Notes under the pieces: generated by a model
Told to the model about the DNA's origin: nothing
The model's input: only the letters and a program-made list of their open reading frames with translations
Databases searched by the model: none
Shown here: piece after piece, positions 35,983-44,619 of the stretch
How positions within the stretch are numbered: the first letter of the stretch is position 1
Layout: every line of letters begins with the position of its first letter
Origin: Clostridiales bacterium
GTDB taxonomy: Bacteria > Bacillota > Clostridia > Saccharofermentanales > Saccharofermentanaceae
Length of the DNA stretch: 64,000 bases
Assembly (NCBI GenBank): GCA_017545245.1
Contig: JAFWPB010000058.1
Coordinates: 1 to 64,000, forward strand
Direction of reading: 5' to 3'
Position numbers and translations under genes: made by a program

Positions 35983-36001
35983 ATTCAAGCCTCCTTTACT
36001 A

Positions 36002-36709
36002 TTAACAAACTATTGTTCCTATATCTTCACCAAGGATGACCCGGACGATATTCTCCGGATCTTCCATGGAAAATACCATGATTTTTGTATGATTATCTCG
36101 GCAAAGCGCTGCCGCGGTTGCATCCATGACTTTGAGATTCTTGGCAAGGACCTCATCATGAGAGATGGTCTTATACTTGACTGCATCCGGGAACTTATGC
36201 GGATCTTTGTCATAGACACCATCGACCATCGTGGCCTTGCAGAAGATATCTGCCTCGATCTCCGTCGCACGAAGCGCACCTGCCGTATCTGTCGAGAAGA
36301 ACGGGTTTCCGGTACCACATGCGAAAATCACGATTCTTTTCTTCTCCAGATGACGTACAGCACGCTTACGGATATACGGTTCTGCCATCTGACGGATCTC
36401 CACAGCAGAAAGAACTCTCGTTACTGCGCCTTCCTGTTCGAGCGCATCGGAAATAGCCAAAGCATTCATCATGGTAGCCAGCATACCCATATGGTCAGCC
36501 GTAACGCGGTCCATACTCTCGCTTGTTCTGCCGCGCCAGAAGTTTCCGCCTCCGACTACGACCGCTACTTCTACTCCAAGATCGGATACTTTCTTTATCT
36601 GGGAACAGATGCTCTTTACTGTAGCATCGTTGATTCCGACCTTCTTGTCTCCTGCCAGCGCCTCACCGCTGATCTTGAGAAGGATCCTCTTATACACAGG
36701 TTGACTCAT
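36002..36709 (-). CDS. pyrH: Uridylate kinase
   Basis: UMP kinase of the amino-acid-kinase fold makes UDP for nucleotide and wall-precursor synthesis. Family motifs: [11 protein letters not shown] near the N-terminus, [13 protein letters not shown], and [14 protein letters not shown]. The start is taken as MSQPVYKR at 36709 with GGAGG 10 bases upstream; the ATG at 36718 is nearly touching the ribosome-binding site. 235 residues, normal length. Confidence 0.97.
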   Translation of the reverse strand: MSQPVYKRILLKISGEALAGDKKVGINDATVKSICSQIKKVSDLGVEVAVVVGGGNFWRGRTSESMDRVTADHMGMLATMMNALAISDALEQEGAVTRVLSAVEIRQMAEPYIRKRAVRHLEKKRIVIFACGTGNPFFSTDTAGALRATEIEADIFCKATMVDGVYDKDPHKFPDAVKYKTISHDEVLAKNLKVMDATAAALCRDNHTKIMVFSMEDPENIVRVILGEDIGTIVC

Positions 36710-36742
36710 ATCGACCATTCCTCCAACATTGTTACTTCAATT

Positions 36743-36771
36743 ATTGTATCGTTAAATCGTCCATCTGAAAA
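36743..36771 (-). promoter_or_regulatory. Candidate promoter for pyrH-frr
   Basis: The minus strand has TTTTCA (36766-36771), a 17-base spacer and TACAAT (36743-36748), 33 bases upstream of the pyrH start. It would let pyrH-frr be transcribed independently of the sigma-factor genes upstream. Confidence 0.5.
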
Positions 36772-36797
36772 GACAAACTAAGACAACATTTTCTGTT

Positions 36798-37520
36798 TTA
36801 GTCCATTCTTTCCCAGTCATTCGTGTAGCACTCGCGGAAACGTCCGGAAAAAGACGGCTCCACTCCGGCAGCATAAAGATGTGAAGTATCTCCAAAAGAA
36901 AGCATACGGAACTGGGCAATTCCCTCTCTTCTCTCTTCCGTGACAACTGTTGTGATCGAAGTCGGAGCCGCGATCGTCGAATGCCACAATACGACCGGCG
37001 GCAGATTTAGAAGATAAGAAAGCAAGATACATTCCAGGCCGAAATGGCAGAAAAACACGATCGTATCGTTGTTCGGACGGATCGCGCGGAAAATCTTTCC
37101 ATCTTTCTTATATCCATGTTTTTCCAGAAAAGCATCGAATTCACGATAGATCCAGTCCCGTTCCTGTCCCACCTTTGCATCGGTATATGGCGGGAAATCC
37201 GGCCAGCGTTCCAGATCAAATGCATGAGGCATATTCGTCCAGTCCATCGGAACGAAATCCCAAGCTACACCAAGTTTTTCCGGGCGTTGCACTTTGGGTG
37301 CAAACTCTCGAAGCCATAAAAGCTCCTCCGCCTGCATATTCATTTTTTCAAGTGAATAGGACGCCGTTTCTTTTGCCCGTCCAAGAGGCGATACATAACA
37401 CTCATCCGCGTGGATCATCTTCATGCGCTCTGAAAGAAGTTTAGCTTCTTTCTTTCCTTGCTCGGTCAGCCGGTCATTCTGGTAGTCCGGATCACCATGC
37501 CGTACGATCAATAACTTCAT
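36798..37520 (-). CDS. Histidine phosphatase family protein (phosphoglycerate-mutase-like)
   Basis: The catalytic motif LLIVRHGDPDYQNDRLTEQG is at the N-terminus (phospho-accepting His in RHG) and the second catalytic His is in VFFCHFGLE near residue 178. The 240-residue length fits branch-1 phosphatases such as cobalamin or alpha-ribazole phosphatases and broad sugar-phosphate phosphatases, but no pathway neighbour points to a substrate. It sits between the anti-sigma gene and pyrH, where most Firmicutes have no gene. Confidence 0.87.
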   Translation of the reverse strand: MKLLIVRHGDPDYQNDRLTEQGKKEAKLLSERMKMIHADECYVSPLGRAKETASYSLEKMNMQAEELLWLREFAPKVQRPEKLGVAWDFVPMDWTNMPHAFDLERWPDFPPYTDAKVGQERDWIYREFDAFLEKHGYKKDGKIFRAIRPNNDTIVFFCHFGLECILLSYLLNLPPVVLWHSTIAAPTSITTVVTEERREGIAQFRMLSFGDTSHLYAAGVEPSFSGRFRECYTNDWERMD

Positions 37521-37561
37521 TTTTTCCCCTGCTTTCTTACCGTCAGATTAATATCTTAAGA

Positions 37562-38431
37562 TCATTTATGCGAATTTAAAGAATTGATCTCCTCGATCAG
37601 TTCTTTAAACGCGTCCAGTTCTTCGCCCTGAAGTCCACCCAACGATGATAGAACGTTATAGTACTGCCCGTCAAACCAGTATCCATTGGTATAGAGAATA
37701 CTCAAATCGCCTTCTTCTCCGTACTCTTCCCCGGCTAGGGCAACAGGAGTCATGTCACTTAGAACATATCCGGCTACGGTCGTTCCAGATATGTTTTCCA
37801 AAGCTACATCATTTTTCGAAGTAATTACCCAGTCATAGATTCTGGTATTTTCTGTCAGCACCACGTTGTTTCCATGTATATATTCGATATCAACTGCACC
37901 ATTTTTTAAAAGATAATAGTTTTTCTCATCGACCACAAAAGGAATACCTTCCGGTTCCTTTAAATTCATGCCAAGCGCTTGATTCAGTGCCTCAAGATTC
38001 TCAAAAGTCTGCTCTACATCCTCTCTCTCTCCAACTGCAAGAAGAACATCAATCGGTATCCCGTTCGTGATTTGTCCTCCCGCAATGGGTATATTGGATA
38101 CCGGGTCCAGATTCACAGTCGAAATAGGCATTGAATTATTTATATATGACTTCTTTATCGTCATAACAAAGCCAAAAACAAAAAACAGTACTGCTGCCGC
38201 AAGAGTTACTACAGTAAAGACAAAGCCACCGTTCACAATATTTTTCGGAACCCTATCCCGTTTTTTACTCATAATTTGTGTTAAAGAAGACTGAGCGGTC
38301 TCATCGTGTTTTTCCAAAGATGATTCAGAAGCGGAAGAAGACTCCATCGCCGAAGCTGTTTTTTCCAGCATACGCTCTCGCATTTCGTCCGTAAGCTCGA
38401 TTTTTTTCATAATGTCATTATACTTACTCAT
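37562..38431 (-). CDS. Putative membrane-anchored anti-sigma factor
   Basis: The 289-residue protein overlaps the end of the ECF sigma gene by 8 bases, the classic sigma/anti-sigma arrangement. Residues about 1-75 are charged and helical (IELTDEMRERMLEKT), suited to bind sigma in the cytoplasm. One membrane helix (about 80-103, VTLAAAVLFFVFGFVMTI) follows, then a 180-residue extracytoplasmic domain. The outer domain has a beta-rich pattern (NVVLTENTRIYDWVIT, NGYWFDGQYYNVLSSLGG) that I do not recognise. No zinc-binding ZAS motif (HxxxCxxC) is visible in the N-terminus. The role is inferred from context. Confidence 0.7.
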   Translation of the reverse strand: MSKYNDIMKKIELTDEMRERMLEKTASAMESSSASESSLEKHDETAQSSLTQIMSKKRDRVPKNIVNGGFVFTVVTLAAAVLFFVFGFVMTIKKSYINNSMPISTVNLDPVSNIPIAGGQITNGIPIDVLLAVGEREDVEQTFENLEALNQALGMNLKEPEGIPFVVDEKNYYLLKNGAVDIEYIHGNNVVLTENTRIYDWVITSKNDVALENISGTTVAGYVLSDMTPVALAGEEYGEEGDLSILYTNGYWFDGQYYNVLSSLGGLQGEELDAFKELIEEINSLNSHK

Positions 38432-39107
38432 CGAAATCGTACTCCTCTTTCAAAATCTCTTTCAGTTTCTCTCTTGCCCGCTTCAGACGAGTCCGGATAT
38501 TAGCACCACTTTCACCAAGAATGCCGGCGATTTCCTCTGTCTGGTAACCTTCTTCATAAAACAGGTGGATGACCTCACGATAGTTCTCAGGCAAAGACTT
38601 CACCGCTTCCCAGATAAAGGAAAGGTCCTCTTTCTTTTCTGCAACCAGTTCCTCATTCAGTTCATCTGTATCACGAAGTTTATTATACTCGATCCGGTTC
38701 TTGCTAAGATTGGCCGTCACACGGAGTATCCATGCCTTTTCATGCTCAGCACTCTCAAAAGCCGGAGCCTGATCGATCAGTTTCAGCAGTACATCCTGAA
38801 GGATCTCTTCACTATCCTCCATATTATGCACATAAGAATAGGCCAGTCGAAGAATCCGGTTACCATGCTTGTCCAAAACACCCCGCAAATATTCATTCTG
38901 CTTATCTTTACTGATCTTCGGATCATTTCCTGAAGCTCGACGATCCTTCTCCCCCTGCTCCGAGGCACTTGAAGACGAATCCCCGACCTTACGGATCCAG
39001 GAAAAGAGCACGCCCGTCTTTTGCATGATGCCAAGAAAATACTGACGTACACTCTTTTTAAATACGGTATCTGTTGAAATTGCCGTCTGCTTGAAGCAAA
39101 GCTCCAT
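38424..39107 (-). CDS. ECF-type RNA polymerase sigma factor
   Basis: Sigma region 2 is at about 80-140 (RILRLAYSYVHNMEDSEEILQ, then WILRVTANL) and region 4 at about 170-220 (LPENYREVIHLFYEEGYQTE, IAGILGESGANIRTRLKRAR). No region 3 is present, so it is of the ECF group. The N-terminus carries an unusual polar extension of about 70 residues before region 2. The start is supported by AGGAG 5 bases upstream. It is followed by the overlapping anti-sigma gene. Confidence 0.9.
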   Translation of the reverse strand: MELCFKQTAISTDTVFKKSVRQYFLGIMQKTGVLFSWIRKVGDSSSSASEQGEKDRRASGNDPKISKDKQNEYLRGVLDKHGNRILRLAYSYVHNMEDSEEILQDVLLKLIDQAPAFESAEHEKAWILRVTANLSKNRIEYNKLRDTDELNEELVAEKKEDLSFIWEAVKSLPENYREVIHLFYEEGYQTEEIAGILGESGANIRTRLKRAREKLKEILKEEYDFDE

Positions 39108-39148
39108 GTTGTTCTCCTACTTCTTTTTTCCGTGATTCTCCATCGGAC

Positions 39149-39177
39149 ATTGTATCATGGTTTCCGTTTTTTGTCTT
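39149..39177 (-). promoter_or_regulatory. Candidate promoter for the ECF sigma operon
   Basis: The minus strand has AAGACA (39172-39177), a 17-base spacer and an extended -10 TGATACAAT (39149-39157), 41 bases upstream of the ATG. This looks like a housekeeping promoter rather than an ECF self-promoter. Confidence 0.4.
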
Positions 39178-39254
39178 ATATACTATATACAGCCACGAAG
39201 AACAATTTGTGACAGATACGTTGTTCAACCCTGAAAAAGTTTTTCCGGATATAG

Positions 39255-39281
39255 AAAAAGGACTGCTCTTTCGAGCAGTCC
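39255..39281 (-). terminator. Terminator of the rpsB-tsf operon
   Basis: A perfect 9-base stem GGACTGCTC/GAGCAGTCC with a 4-base loop (39260-39281) is followed on the minus strand by UUUUU. It begins 28 bases after the tsf stop. Confidence 0.9.
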
Positions 39282-39309
39282 CCTGTAAATCATTATTATG
39301 CCGGAAGCA

Positions 39310-40248
39310 TTACTTGATCTGCTTCATAACCTCTTCTGCGAAGTTCTCTTCCTTCTTAGCAATACCTTCGCCCATTTCGAAGCGGGTAAAGCGGCGGATG
39401 GAGATGTTCTGACCCAAAGCAGAAGATCTTTCCTTTGTGTATGTAGCGATAGACTTGGAATCATCCTTAACGAATTCCTGCTCTACGAGGCAGTTCTCCT
39501 TGTAGAATTTCTCGATGTTACCAGGAAGGATTCTCTCTCTGATGATCTTCTCCGGCTTACCTTCGTTGAGGTTCTTGTTGATGATGATTTCTGTTTCTTT
39601 CTCGATTTCAGAAGCAGGAACATCCTCACGTGTGAGCCACTTCGGATTAGCAGCAGCGATCTGCATTGCGATATCCTTAGCAAAGTCAGCGAACTCGGAC
39701 TTAGCGATAACGGAATCGTCTTCTGTTGCGAGATCAACGAATACACCGATCTTACCACCCATGTGGATGTAAGAAGCAACAGCACCGTTGCCCTCTACTT
39801 CGTAAACTACGAATCTTCTGATAGAAGTATTCTCTCCGATATCAGCGATTGCTTCCTTCTGGAAGAGCTCAACTGTCTTGGAATCATCATTGAAAAGTGT
39901 CTGAGCCATAAGATCTTCAACAGAAGCCGGCTTCTTAGCAAGAATGTGAGTAGCAACTGTATCTGCAAAAGCCTTGAACTTATCTGTGTTAGCAGCAAAG
40001 TCTGTCTCGATGTTGATCTCAACGAGAACACCGGACTTCTTGTCGTCTGCGATCTTAGCGATTACTGCGCCCTCTGCAGCGACTCTAGTGGACTTCTTCT
40101 CAGCCTTAGCGATACCCTTTTCACGAAGCCATGCAACTGCCTTCTCAATATCACCTTCAGACTCCTGAAGAGCTCTTTTACAATCCATAATACCGGAACC
40201 AGTCATATCACGAAGTTCCTTGACCTGTGCAGCACTAATGTCAGCCAT
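39310..40248 (-). CDS. tsf: Translation elongation factor Ts
   Basis: The nucleotide exchange factor of EF-Tu. The start MADISAAQVKELRDMTGSGI at 40248 has GGAGG 9 bases upstream. The N-terminal UBA-like domain (MTGSGIMDCKRALQESEGD, IEKAVAWLREKGIAKAEKK) is textbook, and the core domain has VEINIETDFAANTDKF and VASYIHMGGKIGVFV. 312 residues, normal. Confidence 0.99.
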   Translation of the reverse strand: MADISAAQVKELRDMTGSGIMDCKRALQESEGDIEKAVAWLREKGIAKAEKKSTRVAAEGAVIAKIADDKKSGVLVEINIETDFAANTDKFKAFADTVATHILAKKPASVEDLMAQTLFNDDSKTVELFQKEAIADIGENTSIRRFVVYEVEGNGAVASYIHMGGKIGVFVDLATEDDSVIAKSEFADFAKDIAMQIAAANPKWLTREDVPASEIEKETEIIINKNLNEGKPEKIIRERILPGNIEKFYKENCLVEQEFVKDDSKSIATYTKERSSALGQNISIRRFTRFEMGEGIAKKEENFAEEVMKQIK

Positions 40249-40314
40249 AGTTATATCCTCCATTAAAATTATTGATTAATAGTTTTGATTGATTCTCGTG
40301 AAAAGAACCTGAGA

Positions 40315-41088
40315 TTAAGCCTCTGCCAGAGCTTCTACTGCCTCAGCAGCTTCCTCAGCTACTTCCTCAGCAGCCTCTTCCTCAGCAGCAGCCGGAACGT
40401 CGAGCTGTTCGCCCTGACGGCCTTCGAGTACTGCATCAGCAATGTGACCAGCAATGAGCTTTACTGCACGGATCGCATCATCGTTACCCGGAATTACATA
40501 ATCAACTTCTTCCGGATCGCAGTTTGTATCAACGATAGCAACTACCGGGATACCCAGACGCTTTGCCTCAGCAACAGCCAGGTGCTCCTTCTTTGTATCA
40601 ACAACAAAGAGGCAAGCCGGCAGGTTCTTCATGCCCTGGATACCACCAAGGTTCTTCTCGAGCTTTTCCATCTCGAGCTTCAGCTTAGCAACTTCTTTCT
40701 TTGTGCGGAGTTCAAAAGAACCATCCTCGCTCATGATCTTGAGTTCAGCCAGACGAGCGAGACGCTTTTCGATTGTCTTGAAGTTTGTGAGTGTACCACC
40801 GAGCCAACGGTTGTTGATGAAGAACATGTTGCAGCGAACTGCTTCCTCAGAGATGGAATCCTGAGCCTGCTTCTTTGTACCAACGAAAAGAATGTTGCCA
40901 CCGTCTGCAGCGATAGAACGAACGAAGTCATAAGCCTCTTCGATCTTCTTTACTGTCTTCTGCAGGTCAATGATGTGAATGTTGTTGCGCTCCGTAAAGA
41001 TGTACTCAGCCATCTTCGGGTTCCAACGACGGGTCTGGTGTCCAAAATGTACACCTGCTTCAAGAAGCTGTTTCATAGAAATAGACAT
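40315..41088 (-). CDS. rpsB: Ribosomal protein S2 with acidic Ala-Glu tail
   Basis: The start [20 protein letters not shown] at 41088 has AGGAGG 7 bases upstream. The 257 residues contain [21 protein letters not shown] and [20 protein letters not shown], all typical. The last 30 residues are almost only Ala and Glu with a few Val ([20 protein letters not shown]). The promoter is at 41177-41205, giving a leader of about 85 bases. Confidence 0.99.
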   Translation of the reverse strand: MSISMKQLLEAGVHFGHQTRRWNPKMAEYIFTERNNIHIIDLQKTVKKIEEAYDFVRSIAADGGNILFVGTKKQAQDSISEEAVRCNMFFINNRWLGGTLTNFKTIEKRLARLAELKIMSEDGSFELRTKKEVAKLKLEMEKLEKNLGGIQGMKNLPACLFVVDTKKEHLAVAEAKRLGIPVVAIVDTNCDPEEVDYVIPGNDDAIRAVKLIAGHIADAVLEGRQGEQLDVPAAAEEEAAEEVAEEAAEAVEALAEA

Positions 41089-41176
41089 AAAAAATCCTCC
41101 TGTTTTGTAACTTCCACAGGTCCGACTCCTTGATCCGGAGAACAAAAGATACGCCTGTGTGTTTTTTAGCCATCTA

Positions 41177-41205
41177 ATGTTACAATAAAGAAGCATTGTT
41201 GACAA
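41177..41205 (-). promoter_or_regulatory. Sigma-70 type promoter of rpsB-tsf
   Basis: The minus strand has TTGTCA (41200-41205), a 17-base spacer and TAACAT (41177-41182), about 89 bases upstream of the rpsB ATG. The remaining bases up to the divergent peptidase gene show no clear plus-strand promoter, only a loose TTGACA without a matching -10. Confidence 0.65.
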
Positions 41206-41267
41206 GAGCTTTTTGATAAGAAATTGCCAAAAATCAGTATATTTTCCTAGTTTCAGGAGGTTTTTCC

Positions 41268-42602
41268 ATGGACATGTTAACAGATATCGAGAAAAAACGC
41301 TACGATGAGATCCTTTCCGACCTTATCTCTATTAGAAGTGTAAAGGGCGAGCCCGCTGTGGACGCGCCGTACGGGACAGCCCCCAAGCAGGCCCTCACCT
41401 ACTTTCTGGATATGGCACAAAAGGACGGCTTCATCACTGCTAATATCGGAAACAAAGCCGGATACGTCCAGTGGGGAGACCACGGACCGCTCGTTGCCGC
41501 ACTCGGACATCTGGATGTCGTTCCAGAAGGATCCGGCTGGCAGACCGAGCCTTTCCAGCTCGATACCAGTGACGGCTTTTTTACTGGACGTGGCGTCGTC
41601 GATGACAAAGGTCCTGTCATCAGCACATATCTTGCACTCTGCCGTCTGAAAGAAAAATACCTGCAGCCCGAATGCCGTTTCCGCCTGATCGTCGGCACTG
41701 ACGAAGAACATGGTTCGTCCTGCATGGAGAGATACTGCGAGACCGAAGAACTCCCTGATATCGGTTTTACACCGGACGCCGAGTTTCCCTGCATCTATGC
41801 AGAAAAAGGAATCTATCAGATGCACTTTGTCGGAAAGACCCAGTCAGATTTTACTTTGCACGGAGGAAATGCAGCGAATATGGTGCCACCTTATTGTGAA
41901 TGCATCGATCTGACCACCATGCGTGGCATCTCCGCTGACGGTCTTCAGGCACATGCTTCCCACCCGGACATGGGTATCAATGCGATCGATCTGATGCTGG
42001 ACAAGATGCCTTCCGCTTTTGTCGAAGGTTCAGATCTTCTTTCTCTTATGAAAAAGCACTTCAGCAAGAGCGCATCGGAACCTTTCGCTTCGTTCTTCCC
42101 GGAAGATGAGTCCGGCAGAATGACCACGAATGTCGGTATCGTTTCGATCAACAAAGAAGAGGCCCGCTTACATGTAGATATCCGTTTCCCTGTCACTGTA
42201 AAAACAGAGGAAGTCCGCAAAAAGCTGGAAGAGATTGCTTCCGCTTTCGGTTGCTCCGTTGTGGATGATTCTGTTCTTGCCCCGCTTTATAAAGAGAAAG
42301 ATTCCAGCCAGATCAAGATCCTCTCTGAGATCTATGGAAAGTATCGCGGAGAATTCGCGTATCTTGATGAGGAAGCAGAATCAAGAAGCAAGGCTTTGGC
42401 AGAAACACCCGAAGCCATCGCAATCGGCGGTGGAACCTACGCCAGAACCATGCCGAACATCGTCGCTTTTGGCCCACAGCTTCCATGGAACAAAGACCAG
42501 TGCCACCAGGCGAACGAGAAAATCCTCAGAGAAAATTTGTACCTCCTCGTACCGATGTACGAAGAGGCACTGGAAAAGCTTTCTCAGATCGTGCGTTCTT
42601 AA
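41268..42602 (+). CDS. Dipeptidase, M20 family (PepV/Sapep-like)
   Basis: The 444-residue cytosolic metallopeptidase has the di-metal motifs [19 protein letters not shown], and [13 protein letters not shown] with the catalytic Glu. A later insertion region and [17 protein letters not shown] typical of PepV/Sapep proteins follow. These cleave dipeptides, often with an N-terminal beta-Ala or D-residue. The ATG follows CAGGAGG at 7 bases. It is a single plus-strand gene between minus-strand blocks and converges with the NlpC/P60 gene with an 11-base gap. Confidence 0.92.
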   Translation: MDMLTDIEKKRYDEILSDLISIRSVKGEPAVDAPYGTAPKQALTYFLDMAQKDGFITANIGNKAGYVQWGDHGPLVAALGHLDVVPEGSGWQTEPFQLDTSDGFFTGRGVVDDKGPVISTYLALCRLKEKYLQPECRFRLIVGTDEEHGSSCMERYCETEELPDIGFTPDAEFPCIYAEKGIYQMHFVGKTQSDFTLHGGNAANMVPPYCECIDLTTMRGISADGLQAHASHPDMGINAIDLMLDKMPSAFVEGSDLLSLMKKHFSKSASEPFASFFPEDESGRMTTNVGIVSINKEEARLHVDIRFPVTVKTEEVRKKLEEIASAFGCSVVDDSVLAPLYKEKDSSQIKILSEIYGKYRGEFAYLDEEAESRSKALAETPEAIAIGGGTYARTMPNIVAFGPQLPWNKDQCHQANEKILRENLYLLVPMYEEALEKLSQIVRS

Positions 42603-42613
42603 ACGCAACTTCT

Positions 42614-44362
42614 TTAGATAAACCGTCTTACTGTAACTGTATAGCCCATCGGCAGACAATCCTCTACAATGCAGCCGTTACTTGATGACGCATGCACGAT
42701 AACCGAATTTCCGCAATACAGGCTTACATGGTCTACACGTCCATCTGAGTTATAGTCGTGGCAGAGAACGTCGCCGGCCTTCAAAGACTGACCGGAAACA
42801 TCGGTTCCCATCTCCGCGATCAATGCGGACTGATGCGGGAGCGATATGCCGTAGTAATGTGCATATACATACATAACAAATCCGGAGCAATCAAATCCAT
42901 CCGTAGGAGAAGCATTCTCATACACATATGGGATTCCGATGAAAGAACGGGCATACTCAACCAGCGTGCAGGATGACGGATCTTTCAGTTTCACCGGTTT
43001 CGGTGTCGGCTTCGGAGTCGGAGTCGGTGTCGGGTCCTCAGGTTCCTTCGGTTCCGGTGTTGGTGTCGGCTCACTCTTCTCCTGTACAGGTGTCGGAGTT
43101 GGTTCTGCTTTTGCCGGTGTCGGTGTTGCTTCCGGAAGGTTCGGTTCAGCAAGAACTAACTCAGAGGATACATATCCTCCGCCGGAAAGCTTATACCAAC
43201 CGTCAGATGTCTTTGCTACGACTTCAACTTTGTCATTTTCAGAAAGTTTTCTAAGCACGTCATAATCCGTACCCGGACCCTGACGCACATTTACTTCACC
43301 AACAGAATAGAATGTACCATAGAACTCGCTCTCTTCTGCCTTCTTCGGAGCCGGTGTAGGTGTGTTTTCTTTTTCAACAGGTGTCGGCGTTGCCGGAACT
43401 TCTGTAGGTGTTGGTGTAGGTGTCGAAGTGGCTTCTGGAGTCGGTGTCGGTGTTGCGGTGACCGGCGGCTGGACAGGTTCAGAAACCAGAAGATTGCCAC
43501 TTACATAGCCTCCGCTTGTGATCTTGACCCAACCATTTTCCGTCTTGGCAGCAGCTTCAACTTTTTCATTTTCCATCAAACGTCCGATTACTTCATAATC
43601 TGTGCCCGGGCCGCTGCGGATATTGACTTCACCGGCAGAATAGAATGTGCCTTCGTAAGCATATTCCGGAGCCGGAGTAGGTGTAAATGTCGGAGTCGGT
43701 TCTACCGTAGGGGTAGGAGTATTTGTTGTCTCTGGAGTAGGTGTCGGCGTCAACTCAACACTCTCCTCTTTCATCTCTTCATCTTCCGGCGGTACAGATG
43801 TAAGGTAACCGCTGAAAACGTAACCCTTTACTGTTTCATCACTTTCAGGAATGGAATACTGTACATAAGACCAGGACGTACCCATGCTTTCTCTTTCCAG
43901 CTTGGCGTGGGAAGGCGCAACATAGATCACCTGGCTCTTGTTGTCTGGTTTCACGTGGATTGCAACGTTTTCATCTTCTGCGTACATCACGTCTTTTACG
44001 ACGGTAAAAGAACTTTCGTCGAGCATTTCCATGACCATACCATCACGGTCCTTCTGCTCGATGATCATGAAAGTATTCTCTTTGACGATCTCACTTGCAG
44101 ATTCGGCATCCTCGGCTTTCAAATCAAGAAAGCGTACCTTTGAAGACGTATTCTGTGTATTGGAATCGGGAAGTGTTTCCTCCTGCGGTACCTGAAGGCA
44201 GATGTCAGAAGCATGACCGATGGAAAGCACCGGAAAAGACAGAGCAAACAAGGACGCAACCAAAACTAACGTCACAACTTTAAACGCCCGACGGAACTTT
44301 CTTACAAGGAGTCTTTTTTCAACTTCTCTATCTAATTCTTCATCGACTATGTGTTTCTTCAA
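42614..44362 (-). CDS. Exported SH3b-NlpC/P60 cell-wall hydrolase with Pro-Thr linkers
   Basis: The 582 residues start with a charged 27-residue cytoplasmic part and a hydrophobic segment (about 30-50) acting as signal or anchor. A divergent SH3-like domain (about 105-195) and two clear SH3b domains follow, each with the pattern GEVN(I/V)R.GPGTDY. They are separated by Pro-Thr linkers. The C-terminal NlpC/P60 domain has catalytic Cys492 (FDCSGF), His545 (VDHVSLY) and a third polar residue His557 (VIVHAS). Such enzymes cut gamma-D-Glu-diamino acid bonds in peptidoglycan peptides. The gene is monocistronic and faces the dipeptidase gene. Confidence 0.93.
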   Translation of the reverse strand: MKKHIVDEELDREVEKRLLVRKFRRAFKVVTLVLVASLFALSFPVLSIGHASDICLQVPQEETLPDSNTQNTSSKVRFLDLKAEDAESASEIVKENTFMIIEQKDRDGMVMEMLDESSFTVVKDVMYAEDENVAIHVKPDNKSQVIYVAPSHAKLERESMGTSWSYVQYSIPESDETVKGYVFSGYLTSVPPEDEEMKEESVELTPTPTPETTNTPTPTVEPTPTFTPTPAPEYAYEGTFYSAGEVNIRSGPGTDYEVIGRLMENEKVEAAAKTENGWVKITSGGYVSGNLLVSEPVQPPVTATPTPTPEATSTPTPTPTEVPATPTPVEKENTPTPAPKKAEESEFYGTFYSVGEVNVRQGPGTDYDVLRKLSENDKVEVVAKTSDGWYKLSGGGYVSSELVLAEPNLPEATPTPAKAEPTPTPVQEKSEPTPTPEPKEPEDPTPTPTPKPTPKPVKLKDPSSCTLVEYARSFIGIPYVYENASPTDGFDCSGFVMYVYAHYYGISLPHQSALIAEMGTDVSGQSLKAGDVLCHDYNSDGRVDHVSLYCGNSVIVHASSSNGCIVEDCLPMGYTVTVRRFI

Positions 44363-44560
44363 TTGAACCTCCAGTCAATAAATTCTTTTCCCAAACTTTC
44401 TTATTTTCAATTATATCGCACATACCTGCAATCTGGGCATTTTGTGACACAAATGTAATATAACGCCCGATTGTTCACAAAATGTACATGATTGAAGAGC
44501 ATTCTTCGGACACTCATCCAGTACTAATCAAAAACCAAAAGTGCATCTGCCAACGAGCAC

Positions 44561-44597
44561 AAAAAATGGGAGTTGCCGTTTTGGACAACTCCCATTT
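44561..44597 (-). terminator. Terminator after the ispH-rpsA gene
   Basis: A perfect 12-base stem AAATGGGAGTTG/CAACTCCCATTT with a 10-base loop is followed on the minus strand by three more U (a run of six). It starts 23 bases after the stop and closes the long minus-strand block. The rest of 44363-44560, upstream of the NlpC/P60 gene, shows only a loose TATAAT near 44415 without a -35. Confidence 0.92.
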
Positions 44598-44619
44598 CGA
44601 ATAATCATTGATTTTCGGA

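Noticed and set aside
41199-41230. TTGACA on the plus strand as a promoter for the dipeptidase gene
   Set aside because: No acceptable -10 at 16-18 bases. The match comes from the complement of the rpsB -35 region.
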